Below, one piece after another: positions 43,710 through 51,870 of a stretch of 64,000 nt of DNA. Source of the stretch: Sinisalibacter aestuarii (GTDB lineage: Bacteria > Pseudomonadota > Alphaproteobacteria > Rhodobacterales > Rhodobacteraceae); NCBI RefSeq assembly GCF_027923545.1, contig NZ_BROH01000001.1:558001-622000 (forward strand), written 5' to 3'. Under the pieces are notes generated by a model, which was not told the origin of the DNA, did no database searches, and was given only the letters and a program-made list of their open reading frames with translations. The position numbers were made by a program, and so were the translations under genes. Numbering within the stretch: the first letter of the stretch is position 1; every line of letters begins with the position of its first letter.

Positions 43710-45449
43710 ATGTCCGAATCCGGCGATAAAGCCTATCAGGTTCTCGCGCGCAAATACCGGCCCGAGACCTTCGCCGACCTTGTCGGGCAGGAAGCGATGG
43801 TGCGCACCCTGAAAAACGCCTTCGAGGCGGACCGGATCGCGCAGGCCTTCATCATGACCGGCATCCGGGGCGTGGGCAAAACCACCACCGCGCGGATCAT
43901 CGCCAAGGGGATGAACTGTATCGGCCCGGATGGCACGGGCGGGCCGACCGTCGAGCCCTGCGGTGTCTGCGAGCATTGCGTGGCGATTGCCGAGGGCCGC
44001 CATGTCGATGTGATGGAGATGGACGCCGCCAGCCGCACCGGCGTCGGCGATATCCGCGAGATCATCGAGAGCGTGCATTACCGGGCCGCCTCGGCGCGCT
44101 ACAAGATCTACATCATCGACGAAGTTCACATGCTCTCGACCAGCGCCTTCAACGCGCTATTGAAGACGCTGGAAGAACCGCCGGCACATGTAAAGTTCAT
44201 CTTCGCCACCACCGAGATCCGCAAGGTGCCGGTGACGGTGCTCAGCCGCTGCCAGCGGTTCGATCTGCGCAGGATCGAGCCGGAAGACATGTTGGCCATG
44301 CTGCGCCGGATCGCCGATGCGGAGGGCGCTGAGATCGCCGATGATGCGCTGGCGCTGATCACCCGCGCCGCCGAGGGTTCGGCCCGCGATGCGCAGTCGC
44401 TGCTCGATCAGGCAATTTCCCATGGCGCGGGCGAGACCAGTGCCGACCAGGTGCGCGCCATGCTGGGGCTGGCGGACCGGGGCCGGGTGATGGACCTGTT
44501 CGACATGATCCTGAAAGGCGACACCGCCGGCGCGCTGAACGAGCTGGCGCGGCAATATGCCGATGGGGCCGACCCGATGGCGGTGCTGCGCGATCTGGCC
44601 GAGGTGACCCATTGGATCAGCGTGGTGAAGATCACGCCGGAGGCGGTGGACGATCCCACCGTTTCGCCCGATGAGCGTGCGCGCGGGCAGGCGATGGCGG
44701 CGGCGCTGCCGATCCGGGTGCTGAGCCGGATGTGGCAGATGCTGCTCAAGGCGATCGAAGAGGTCGGGCAGGCGCCGAATGCGATGATGGCGGCCGAGAT
44801 GGCGGTGATCCGGCTCACCCATGTGGCCGATCTGCCCAGCCCGGAAGAGCTGGTGAAGAAGCTGAGTTCCACCCCGCCGCCGCCGATGCCGCCTGTGGGC
44901 GGTGCGCCGGCGCCGGGTGGCGGCGGCGGCGTCGAGGCGCGCGGGCCGATGAGCGGACCCGGCGGCAATGGCGGCGGGGCGACGGCTTTGGCGCTGGCGA
45001 CGGAGACGGCGCTGGCGCATTACGCGCGGTTCGAGGATGTGGTTGCCCTGATCCGGGCGAACCGCGATGTGAAGCTGCTGGTGGAGGTCGAGACCGGGCT
45101 GCGGCTGGCGCGCTATGCGCCTGGCAAGATCGAATTCACCCCCACCGATGACGCGCCCGCCGATCTGGCGCAGCGGCTGGCTCAGCGGCTGCAGGGCTGG
45201 ACCGGGGTGCGCTGGGGGGTGACGCTGGTGGGCGGCGCGGCGGCGGCGACGATTGCCGAGACGCGGGATGCGGAGAAGGTGGCGCTGGAGGATGAGGCGA
45301 GGGCGCATCCGCTGATGCAGGCGGTGCTGGCGGCCTTTCCGAAGGCGACGATCACCGGGATCCGCACGGCTGAGGAGATGGCTGCCGAGGCGGGGGCCGA
45401 GGCGCTGCCGGAGGTGGATGAGGAATGGGATCCGTTCGAGGATGGCTGA
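43710..45449 (+). CDS. dnaX: DNA polymerase III subunits tau/gamma, DnaX
   Basis: DnaX, 579 residues, is the clamp-loader ATPase that also couples polymerases at the fork. The start is SGDKAYQVLARKYRPETFADLVGQ. Walker A GIRGVGKTTTAR lies near residues 51-62, a Cys-rich zinc module follows, and the DEVHMLSTSAFNALLKTLEEPP block and the SRCQRF sensor region are intact. After about residue 390 comes a Pro/Gly-rich linker and then the tau C-terminal domain. I see no A-rich slippery site, so frameshift production of gamma is not supported. A GGGGAG ribosome-binding site precedes the ATG. ybaB and recR follow, the classical dnaX-ybaB-recR order. Confidence 0.97.
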   Translation: MSESGDKAYQVLARKYRPETFADLVGQEAMVRTLKNAFEADRIAQAFIMTGIRGVGKTTTARIIAKGMNCIGPDGTGGPTVEPCGVCEHCVAIAEGRHVDVMEMDAASRTGVGDIREIIESVHYRAASARYKIYIIDEVHMLSTSAFNALLKTLEEPPAHVKFIFATTEIRKVPVTVLSRCQRFDLRRIEPEDMLAMLRRIADAEGAEIADDALALITRAAEGSARDAQSLLDQAISHGAGETSADQVRAMLGLADRGRVMDLFDMILKGDTAGALNELARQYADGADPMAVLRDLAEVTHWISVVKITPEAVDDPTVSPDERARGQAMAAALPIRVLSRMWQMLLKAIEEVGQAPNAMMAAEMAVIRLTHVADLPSPEELVKKLSSTPPPPMPPVGGAPAPGGGGGVEARGPMSGPGGNGGGATALALATETALAHYARFEDVVALIRANRDVKLLVEVETGLRLARYAPGKIEFTPTDDAPADLAQRLAQRLQGWTGVRWGVTLVGGAAAATIAETRDAEKVALEDEARAHPLMQAVLAAFPKATITGIRTAEEMAAEAGAEALPEVDEEWDPFEDG

Positions 45450-45491
45450 CGGTTTGGGCGAGGTCGCACGCCCGGGCAACTATTTGAAATA

Positions 45492-45497
45492 TATAAT
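45492..45497 (+). promoter_or_regulatory. Perfect -10 element upstream of ybaB
   Basis: TATAAT occurs in an AT-rich patch about 107 bp before ybaB. No good -35 is found at the proper distance (CGCCCG at 17 bases), so it is only a candidate for an internal promoter for ybaB-recR. Confidence 0.3.
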
Positions 45498-45604
45498 GGT
45501 AGCGCTAACGTAAATCTTTGCCGCCGTGGCGATATCGGTGCGCGGCGGCTTGCCGGGGCGGGCGCGCGCGCCTATCTTCGCCACAACCCGAAAAGGAGAG
45601 CGAC

Positions 45605-45952
45605 ATGCTGAAAGGATTGGGCGGTCTTGGCGATATGGCCAAGATGATGAAAGCCGCGCAGGAGATGCAGGGCAAGATGGAAGAGGCGCAGGAGGCGCTG
45701 GACCGGATCACCGTCACTGGTGAGAGCGGCGCGGGCCTGGTCAAAGCCACCGCGACCGCCAAGGGCGATCTGACCGGCCTCGATATCGACCCGACGATCT
45801 TCAACCCGGATGAGAAGGAAGTGGTGGAAGACCTCATCCTTGCCGCGATCAAGGATGCGCAGGCCAAGGCCGCCGAGCGGATGCAGCAGGAAATGGCCAA
45901 GGTCACCGAAGGGCTGGGCCTGCCTGCCGGCATGGCGAATCCGTTTGGCTGA
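45605..45952 (+). CDS. ybaB: Nucleoid-associated protein, YbaB/EbfC family
   Basis: The product is 115 residues. It begins LKGLGGLGDMAKMMKAAQEMQGKMEEAQEAL, a helical dimerisation region, and continues with a beta-sheet segment (GLVKATATAKGDLTGLDIDP) typical of YbaB. The family binds DNA as a small dimeric nucleoid protein and is usually encoded between dnaX and recR, as here. An AAAAGGAGAG ribosome-binding site lies five bases before the ATG. Length is normal. Confidence 0.95.
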   Translation: MLKGLGGLGDMAKMMKAAQEMQGKMEEAQEALDRITVTGESGAGLVKATATAKGDLTGLDIDPTIFNPDEKEVVEDLILAAIKDAQAKAAERMQQEMAKVTEGLGLPAGMANPFG

Positions 45953-45954
45953 CG

Positions 45955-46317
45955 ATGGCCGGGCTGCTGAGCTTCACGCGCAATGACGCGGCGGCGCTGC
46001 CGCTGACGCCGGAGGGTATCGCCATCGTCATCGCGGCCACGCGCCGGGCGATCCTTGCCCGGCTGGGGCTTGCCGTTGCAATCTCCGCCGCGCTGCTGCT
46101 GCTGGCGCGCGCGACGGGCGGCATGCTGTCGCTCGCCTTTGCCGGGCTTGGGCTGCTCTCGCTCTGGGGCGTGCTGGCGGGCCTGCTTGCGGCCTGGGAT
46201 CATGCCCGTGCCAGCGCCGCGCTGCGCAGGCATATCCCGGCCAACATTGCCCGTGAGAGCGACCCGGTGAAATTCTGGCGGGCCTATCGCGGGTTGTTTC
46301 CCTATAGCTGGAGCTAG
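45955..46317 (+). CDS. Hypothetical small membrane protein, 120 residues
   Basis: I do not recognise a named family. Two adjacent hydrophobic helices are visible (about residues 34-54 and 58-80), followed by a basic cytoplasmic tail ending [14 protein letters not shown]. It starts 2 bp after ybaB and ends 5 bp before recR, so it is part of the ybaB-recR transcript. No motif suggests a function in DNA repair, and the spacing simply shows co-expression. Confidence 0.75.
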   Translation: MAGLLSFTRNDAAALPLTPEGIAIVIAATRRAILARLGLAVAISAALLLLARATGGMLSLAFAGLGLLSLWGVLAGLLAAWDHARASAALRRHIPANIARESDPVKFWRAYRGLFPYSWS

Positions 46318-46322
46318 ACCGA

Positions 46323-46919
46323 ATGCATGAAGCCCCGCGCGAGATCGAAGAACTGATCGACCTCATGGCCAAGCTGCCGGGGCTCGGGCCCCGTTCGGCG
46401 CGGCGCGCGGTGCTCTATCTGATCCGTAAACGGGGCATCCTGCTGCATCCGCTGGCCGATGCGATGCACGCGGTTGCCGCCACGGCGCGCGAATGCGTGG
46501 TCTGCGGCAATGTCACCACCTCCGAAATCTGCGAAATCTGTTCCAGCGAGAAGCGCGCGACGGGCGAGCTTTGCGTGGTGGAAGACGTGGCCGACCTCTG
46601 GGCGATGGAGCGCGCCGGGGTGTTCAAAGGCCGCTATCATGTGCTTGGCGGCACCCTTTCGGCGCTCGATGCGGTGGGGCCGGAAGAGCTGCGCATCCCG
46701 AAACTGGTGCAGCGGGTGGCCGATGAGGGGATCAGCGAGGTGATCCTTGCGCTGAACGCCACGATCGACGGACAGACCACCGCGCATTACATCGCCGAAG
46801 AGCTGGACGGGCGCTGCGACGTGACCTCGCTCGCGCAGGGCGTGCCGATCGGCGGCGAACTCGATTACCTCGACGATGGCACCATCACGGCTGCGATGAA
46901 GGCCCGCAAGGCGCTGTAG
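46323..46919 (+). CDS. recR: Recombination mediator RecR
   Basis: RecR, 198 residues, is the ring-forming partner of RecF and RecO that promotes RecA loading at gaps. A helix-hairpin-helix region ([19 protein letters not shown]-like, residues 13-34) leads into the zinc finger with Cys58, Cys61, Cys70 and Cys73. The Toprim-type segment includes [15 protein letters not shown], and the Walker-like [17 protein letters not shown] follows. It is the last gene of the dnaX group. About 98 bp without features separate it from the ABC exporter. Confidence 0.97.
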   Translation: MHEAPREIEELIDLMAKLPGLGPRSARRAVLYLIRKRGILLHPLADAMHAVAATARECVVCGNVTTSEICEICSSEKRATGELCVVEDVADLWAMERAGVFKGRYHVLGGTLSALDAVGPEELRIPKLVQRVADEGISEVILALNATIDGQTTAHYIAEELDGRCDVTSLAQGVPIGGELDYLDDGTITAAMKARKAL

Positions 46920-46980
46920 GCGCCAGGGCGTGACGCGCCGCGCGAGGCGGGGTGCAAATGCGCTGGCCCCGGCCTGCCGA

Positions 46981-46994
46981 TTGACATAATGTCG
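46981..46994 (+). promoter_or_regulatory. TTGACA with overlapping palindrome before ABC exporter
   Basis: The sequence TTGACATAATGTCG combines a consensus -35 hexamer with an 11-bp palindrome GACAT-A-ATGTC (46983-46993). It ends 24 bp before the GTG start, which is too close for a normal -35 with a full promoter. It may be an operator or just chance. Confidence 0.3.
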
Positions 46995-47017
46995 CACCCC
47001 TGACGAGGGAGCGAGAC

Positions 47018-47947
47018 GTGTCATCCATTGTATCGGTTACGGGTCTGCGGAAGACCTATGCGGGCGGGTTTCAGGCGCTCAAGGGCGTCGATCTGGAGAT
47101 CGCGGAGGGCGAGGTGCTGGCTCTGCTCGGCCCGAACGGCGCGGGCAAGACCACGCTGATCTCGACCATCTGCGGCATTTCCACCATCACCGAAGGCGCG
47201 ATCACGGTGGGCGGGCATGACGTGGTGCGCGACTTCCGCGCGGCGCGCAACATGATCGGGCTGGTGCCGCAGGAGCTGCATGTCGAAGGGTTTGAAAGCG
47301 TGTTCAGCACGGTGCGCTTTACCCGTGGCCTGTTCGGCAAGCGGCGCGACGATGCGCTGATCGAACAGATTCTGCGCGACCTCGCGCTGTGGGACAAGCG
47401 CGATGAAAGGATCATGGCGCTGTCGGGCGGGATGAAGCGGCGGGTGATGATCGCCAAGGCGCTGGCGCATGAGCCGCGCATCCTGTTTCTCGACGAGCCG
47501 ACGGCGGGCGTGGATGTGGAGCTGCGCCAGAGCATGTGGGAGGTGATGCGCGGGCTGAAGGCGCGGGGCGTCACCATCATTCTGACCACCCATTACATCG
47601 AGGAGGCCGAGGCGATGGCCGACCGGGTGGGGGTGATCAACAAGGGCGAGCTTCTGCTGGTGGAGGAAACCGGCACGCTGATGCGCCAGATGGGCAAGAA
47701 GACCCTGACCGTCGAGCTTGGCGCGCCGCTGGAGGCGCTGCCGCCCGCGCTGGCGCGCGACGGGATCGTGCTGGGGCCGGATGGCGCGAGCCTGATCTAC
47801 AGCTACGACACCGCCGCCCGGCAGACCGGCATCACCGATCTGCTGGCCGATATCAGGGGCGCGGGCCTGCAGATGGTGGACCTGCATACAACGCAATCGA
47901 GCCTGGAAGACATCTTTGTCGGGCTTGTGAAGGGAGGCAGGCGATGA
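47018..47947 (+). CDS. ABC transporter ATP-binding protein (YadG-like exporter)
   Basis: The product is 309 residues. Walker A GPNGAGKT is at residues 38-45, the signature [10 protein letters not shown] lies near residue 139, and Walker [13 protein letters not shown] follows with the H-loop in TTHYIEEAE. The C-terminal extension of about 80 residues is typical of drug/polysaccharide-type ABC-2 exporters. The closest described type is E. coli YadG. It starts at GTG with a GAGGGAGCGAG stretch upstream. Its stop overlaps the permease ATG (ATGA), so the two form a dimeric half-transporter unit. Substrate unknown. Confidence 0.93.
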   Translation: MSSIVSVTGLRKTYAGGFQALKGVDLEIAEGEVLALLGPNGAGKTTLISTICGISTITEGAITVGGHDVVRDFRAARNMIGLVPQELHVEGFESVFSTVRFTRGLFGKRRDDALIEQILRDLALWDKRDERIMALSGGMKRRVMIAKALAHEPRILFLDEPTAGVDVELRQSMWEVMRGLKARGVTIILTTHYIEEAEAMADRVGVINKGELLLVEETGTLMRQMGKKTLTVELGAPLEALPPALARDGIVLGPDGASLIYSYDTAARQTGITDLLADIRGAGLQMVDLHTTQSSLEDIFVGLVKGGRR

Positions 47948-48705
47948 ACCTTGCCGCGATCCGGGCGATCTACATTTTCGAGATGTCGCGCACCTTCCGC
48001 ACGATCTGGCAGAGCCTCGTCTCGCCGGTGCTTTCGACCTCGCTTTACTTCGTCGTCTTCGGCACCGCGATCGGCAGCCGGATCGAGACCGTCGAGGGCG
48101 TGAGCTACGGCGCCTTCATCGTGCCGGGGCTGATCATGCTGACCGTGTTGCAGCAATCGGTGGCGAATGCCGGGTTCGGCATCTACTTTCCGAAATTCGT
48201 CGGCACGATCTACGAATTGCTCTCGGCCCCGGTGACGGTGCTTGAAATCGTGATCGGATATGTGGGCGCGGCGGCGACCAAGGCGCTGATGATCGGGCTG
48301 ATCATTCTCGCCACATCGACCTTCTTCGTCGATATCCGGATCGCGCATCCGGTCTGGATGCTGGCCTTTCTGGTGATGACCTCGTTCAGCTTTGCCATGC
48401 TCGGCTTCATCCTCGGGATCTGGGCGAAGACTTTCGAGCAACTCAACCTGGTGCCGATGCTGCTGATCACGCCGCTGGTGTTTCTCGGCGGGTCGTTCTA
48501 CTCGATCTCGATGTTGCCGCCGGTGTGGCAGACGATCACCATGTTCAACCCGGTGGTCTATCTGATCTCGGGATTCCGCTGGTCGTTCTTCGGGCTGGCG
48601 GATGTGCCGGTGGCGGCATCGCTGGCGGCGATCTCGGTCTTTGCCGGGCTTTGCCTGCTGGCGATCTGGGCGATCTTCCGCACCGGCTGGCGGCTGCGGA
48701 CCTGA
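47944..48705 (+). CDS. ABC-2 type transporter permease (YadH-like)
   Basis: The product is 253 residues with six predicted membrane spans and the ABC-2 layout. It begins [23 protein letters not shown], with [14 protein letters not shown] in the first loop and the typical [20 protein letters not shown] stretch. It pairs with the ATPase encoded just upstream. The substrate is unknown; the related E. coli pair YadGH is also of unknown specificity. No periplasmic or membrane-fusion partner is encoded next door. Confidence 0.92.
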   Translation: MNLAAIRAIYIFEMSRTFRTIWQSLVSPVLSTSLYFVVFGTAIGSRIETVEGVSYGAFIVPGLIMLTVLQQSVANAGFGIYFPKFVGTIYELLSAPVTVLEIVIGYVGAAATKALMIGLIILATSTFFVDIRIAHPVWMLAFLVMTSFSFAMLGFILGIWAKTFEQLNLVPMLLITPLVFLGGSFYSISMLPPVWQTITMFNPVVYLISGFRWSFFGLADVPVAASLAAISVFAGLCLLAIWAIFRTGWRLRT

Positions 48706-48781
48706 CGCAGAAAAACAACGCGGGCGGCTTTCGGCGGGGCTGACCTTGCGGCCTCCCGGCAGCGCCTCTACATGGCATCGC

Positions 48782-49579
48782 ATGAAGCGCTTCGTTCCTT
48801 TCCTCGACCGCTCGCCGCGGGTGGCCGTGATCCGGCTGCATGGCAGCATCTCCACCGGCACGCGGGGGCAGTTGAATGACGTGGCGCTGGCCCCGATCAT
48901 CGAGCGCGCCTTTCGGCGCGGCAAGCCGGCGGCGGTGGCGCTTTCGATCAACTCGCCCGGCGGTTCGCCGGTGCAGAGCGCGCTGATCGCCGCGCGCATC
49001 CGCCGGCTGGCGGACGAGAAGGAGGTGCCGGTCATCGCCTTCGTGGAAGATGCCGCCGCCTCCGGTGGCTACTGGCTGGCCTGCGCGGCGGACGAGATCT
49101 TTGCCGACCGGTCGTCCATCGTCGGCTCGATCGGTGTGATCATGTCGAGCTTCGGGCTCGACCAGTTTATCGGCAAGCACGGGGTGGAGCGGCGGGTTTA
49201 CACCTCGGGCGAGAGCAAATCGCAGCTTGACCCGTTCCGGCCGGAAAACCCCGAGGATGTGGCCCGGATCAAGGCCATCGGCAGCGAGATCCATGCCGCC
49301 TTCATCGAGCATGTGAAGGCCGCGCGCGGCGACCGGCTGGCCGAGGATGCGCGGCTGTTCACCGGCGAGTTCTGGACCGGGCAGAAAGCGCGGGAGCTGG
49401 GCCTGATCGACGGGATCGGCCACCTCGTGCCGGTGCTGAAAGAGCGCTACGGCGACAAGCTGCGCTTTGCCGTTTACGGGCCGAAACGCTCGCTCTTCCG
49501 CCGCTTCGGCGCGACGCTGGCGGGCGATGTGTTCGACGCCGCCGAGGAGCGCGGCCTCTGGGCGCGGTTCGGGCTCTAG
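48782..49579 (+). CDS. S49 family signal peptide peptidase (SppA/SohB type)
   Basis: The product is 265 residues, the short single-domain SppA form. The nucleophile is Ser94 in AAASGGYWLAC and the general base Lys146 in SGESKSQLDPF, giving the Ser-Lys dyad of S49 peptidases. The NSPGGSPVQS turn is at about 58-67. No N-terminal signal peptide or membrane span is clear, unlike E. coli SppA. The protein may act at the inner face of the membrane or be periplasmic through an unseen signal. It is followed directly by a 54-residue gene with no gap. Confidence 0.9.
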   Translation: MKRFVPFLDRSPRVAVIRLHGSISTGTRGQLNDVALAPIIERAFRRGKPAAVALSINSPGGSPVQSALIAARIRRLADEKEVPVIAFVEDAAASGGYWLACAADEIFADRSSIVGSIGVIMSSFGLDQFIGKHGVERRVYTSGESKSQLDPFRPENPEDVARIKAIGSEIHAAFIEHVKAARGDRLAEDARLFTGEFWTGQKARELGLIDGIGHLVPVLKERYGDKLRFAVYGPKRSLFRRFGATLAGDVFDAAEERGLWARFGL

Positions 49580-49744
49580 ATGTATTTCAAGCTGATCACC
49601 CTGTTTCTCGTCGCCATGATGGTGCTGGCCTTTTTCGGCAAGCTGCGCTTTCCCGGCCAGAAGAAGATCGAGGCGATGAAATGCCCCAAATGCGGGCGCT
49701 ATCGCATCGGGTCGGGGCCGTGCCGCTGCGAGAAGAGGGGCTGA
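49580..49744 (+). CDS. Small membrane protein with C-terminal zinc ribbon-like motif, 54 residues
   Basis: The ATG follows the stop of the peptidase gene without any gap, and the stop lies three bases before the next gene, so the frame fits tightly in the operon. The product begins MYFKLITLFLVAMMVLAFFG, one membrane span, then a basic linker. Its C-terminus contains CPKCGRYRIGSGPCRC, a CxxC...CxC pattern that could hold zinc. I do not know its function. It may assist the S49 peptidase or the antiporter. The tight packing and the paired Cys make it likely to be a real gene despite its small size. Confidence 0.65.
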   Translation: MYFKLITLFLVAMMVLAFFGKLRFPGQKKIEAMKCPKCGRYRIGSGPCRCEKRG

Positions 49745-49747
49745 GCC

Positions 49748-50782
49748 TTGGATTTCGTCTATGCCACGCTCGGGCTGCTGATCCTTCTGTTTGCCGGTGA
49801 CAGCCTGGTGCGGGGCGCGGTCAACCTCAGCCTGCGGCTCGGGGTGCCGGCGCTGATCGTCTCGCTCACCATCGTCGCTTTCGGCACCTCGGCGCCGGAG
49901 CTGCTGATCTCGGTGCAGGCGGTGCTCGACCATGTGCCGGGGCTGGCGCTGGGCAACGTGGTCGGGTCCAACACCGCCAATATCCTGCTGGTGCTCGGGG
50001 TGCCCGCTCTGCTGACAGGGCTGGCTACGGCGGGCTGTGATACGCGGCGCAACTATATCGCGATGATGGCGGCGACGGCGCTGTTCATGCTGCTGGCGGC
50101 GGCGGGGCAGCGGTTTGGCTTCGTGCAGGGCATCGTTCTGCTCGCCGGGCTGGGGCTGATGCTGAGCTCGGCCTTCAACGAGGCGCTCACGCATCGCCGG
50201 CAGGTGGCGGCGGAGCGCCGGGCGGCGCTGGCGGCGGAAGGCGAGATTGCCGATCCGGCGGCGCTGGAGGCCGAAGCGGAGGCGGAAGCCGAGGCCGAGG
50301 AAGAAGGCGAGATCGAGGGCGCCGATCCCGATATGCCCTGGCTCAAGGTGATCATGTTCCTCGCCCTTGGCCTGATCGGCCTGCCGATCGGCGCCAATAT
50401 CCTGGTTGAAGCCGCCACCTCCATCGCCCGTCATTACGGTATGTCGGAAACGGTCATCGGCCTTACGCTCGTCGCGGTCGGCACCTCGCTGCCGGAACTG
50501 GCGACCACGGTGATGGCGGCGATCCGCAAGCAGGCCGACGTGGCGCTGGGCAACGTGATCGGGTCGAACATGTTCAACCTGCTGGCGATCATCGGCGTGG
50601 CCTCGCTGGTCGGCCCGATCCCGGTGGACCCGATGATGCTGCGGCTCGATCTGTGGGTGATGTTCATGTCATCGCTGCTGATCGCGCCCTTCGTCTTCCG
50701 GGGCTGGTATATGGGGCGGCGCTGGGGCATCGTCTTTGTCGGTCTTTACCTGATCTACGTGCTCTCGCTGCTGGGGGAATGA
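49748..50782 (+). CDS. Calcium/sodium antiporter, CaCA family (YrbG-like)
   Basis: The product is 344 residues with about ten membrane spans in two inverted halves. Each half has the CaCA alpha-repeat: GTSAPELLISVQA (residues 46-58) with GNVVGSNTANILL, and GTSLPELATTVMAA with GNVIGSNMFNLLA. The two halves are joined by a cytoplasmic loop that contains an acidic Ala/Glu run (about residues 175-197), which may affect Ca2+ sensing. The start is TTG at 49748, with AGAGG upstream, and gives the usual CaCA N-terminus. The stop is followed by the FolM-like gene after one base. Confidence 0.93.
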   Translation: MDFVYATLGLLILLFAGDSLVRGAVNLSLRLGVPALIVSLTIVAFGTSAPELLISVQAVLDHVPGLALGNVVGSNTANILLVLGVPALLTGLATAGCDTRRNYIAMMAATALFMLLAAAGQRFGFVQGIVLLAGLGLMLSSAFNEALTHRRQVAAERRAALAAEGEIADPAALEAEAEAEAEAEEEGEIEGADPDMPWLKVIMFLALGLIGLPIGANILVEAATSIARHYGMSETVIGLTLVAVGTSLPELATTVMAAIRKQADVALGNVIGSNMFNLLAIIGVASLVGPIPVDPMMLRLDLWVMFMSSLLIAPFVFRGWYMGRRWGIVFVGLYLIYVLSLLGE

Positions 50783-50783
50783 C

Positions 50784-51569
50784 ATGGATGCTGGCCGGGC
50801 TTTGGTAACGGGCGCAGGCGCGCGGCTGGGCCGGGCGATGGCCGTCTGGCTCGCCGGGCGCGGCTGGGATGTGGCGGTGCATTACGCCGGTTCCGCCGAG
50901 GGCGCCGCCGAAACCGTGGCGCATTGCGAGGCGGCCGGCGTGCGCGCCGTGGCGCTGCAGGCCGACCTGCTCGACATGGCCGCCACCGAAACGCTGGTGC
51001 CCCGCGCCGCCGAGGCGCTGGGCGGGCCGCTGACGCTGCTCGTCAACAACGCCTCGATCTTCGAATATGACCGGCTCGACACGGCCACACCCGAAAGCTG
51101 GGACCGCCATATCAACTCGAATCTGCGCGCACCCTTCTTCCTGACGCAAGCCTTCGCCGCGCAGGCCCCGGAGGCGGCCGCCAGCGACAGCGGCGAGCCG
51201 CGCGCCACCGGGCTGGTGGTGAACATGCTCGACCAGCGGGTGCGCAAGCTGACGCCCGAATTCGCCACCTACACACTTGCGAAGATGGGGCTTTGGGCCT
51301 TCACCCGCACTGCCGCGCAATCGCTGGCGCCGCATATCCGGGTGAACGCAATCGGCCCCGGCCCGACGCTGATCGGCGCCCGCCAGTCGGAAGAGCACTT
51401 CACCCGCCAGCGCGCCAACACCGTTCTGGGCCGCGGCGCGGACCCCGACGACATCACCGCCGCGCTCGGCTATCTGATCGAGGCGAAAGCCGTGACCGGG
51501 CAGATGATCGCGGTCGATGGGGGGCAGCATCTGGGGTGGAAAACGCCCGACATTCAGGGCCTGGAATAG
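50784..51569 (+). CDS. SDR oxidoreductase, FolM/pteridine reductase type
   Basis: The product is 261 residues with the short-chain dehydrogenase fold. The cofactor motif is TGAGARLG (residues 9-16), that is TGxxxRxG with Arg, the pattern that marks pteridine reductases and FolM, rather than the usual TGxxxGxG. The catalytic pair is Tyr163 and Lys167 (YTLAK), and NNAS is normal. Enzymes of this type reduce dihydromonapterin or dihydropteridines with NADPH and may replace or supplement dihydrofolate reductase. It is coupled to the antiporter upstream (1-bp gap). Exact substrate is inferred from the motif. Confidence 0.8.
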   Translation: MDAGRALVTGAGARLGRAMAVWLAGRGWDVAVHYAGSAEGAAETVAHCEAAGVRAVALQADLLDMAATETLVPRAAEALGGPLTLLVNNASIFEYDRLDTATPESWDRHINSNLRAPFFLTQAFAAQAPEAAASDSGEPRATGLVVNMLDQRVRKLTPEFATYTLAKMGLWAFTRTAAQSLAPHIRVNAIGPGPTLIGARQSEEHFTRQRANTVLGRGADPDDITAALGYLIEAKAVTGQMIAVDGGQHLGWKTPDIQGLE

Positions 51570-51870
51570 CCGATTGCGGCCAAACGCTGCGACAACTTGT
51601 GCACCCCGCCTCCGGCTTGCCGAAATCCCACACGTTTTCTTGAATGAATTCAGAAGTTTACCAAAACGTCATAATTAAATACCGCATTTTCAGTATGTTA
51701 CGGAAGCGCCTAAATATTAGGCAGCGCCTTGAACTGCGCCGGAAACAACAGGAAATCCGTGCTCGCCGGCCAATGTCCACGGAGTTATCCACAGATTCTG
51801 TGGGCACGTTTGGCCTTGAATTCGAAGGCGCAAGATTGCAGCCAGCGCGGGGAATCAGTAGGCAGATCAT
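51570..51870 (+). other. AT-rich, palindrome-rich spacer before uvrC
   Basis: This 301-bp gap is unlike its surroundings. Bases 51640-51720 are AT-rich (for example CATAATTAAATACCGC). The perfect palindrome GCCTAA-ATA-TTAGGC lies at 51708-51722, a perfect DnaA box at 51785-51793 and a second palindrome at 51789-51803. GAAC-N7-GAAA at 51731-51745 is one mismatch from the alphaproteobacterial SOS box (GAAC-N7-GAAC). A 76-codon frame (51644-51874) crosses the spacer but looks accidental. It may be an origin-like or regulatory region for uvrC. Confidence 0.45.
51785..51793 (+). promoter_or_regulatory. Perfect DnaA box
   Basis: TTATCCACA matches the DnaA-box consensus exactly and is the only perfect copy I find in the window. 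Its last bases form one arm of the palindrome CCACAGA-T-TCTGTGG (51789-51803), whose other arm gives a weaker reverse-oriented CCACA core. Confidence 0.6.

Noticed and set aside
43710-45449. Programmed frameshift in dnaX producing gamma subunit
   Set aside because: No A-rich slippery heptamer followed by a stop in the shifted frame could be found.
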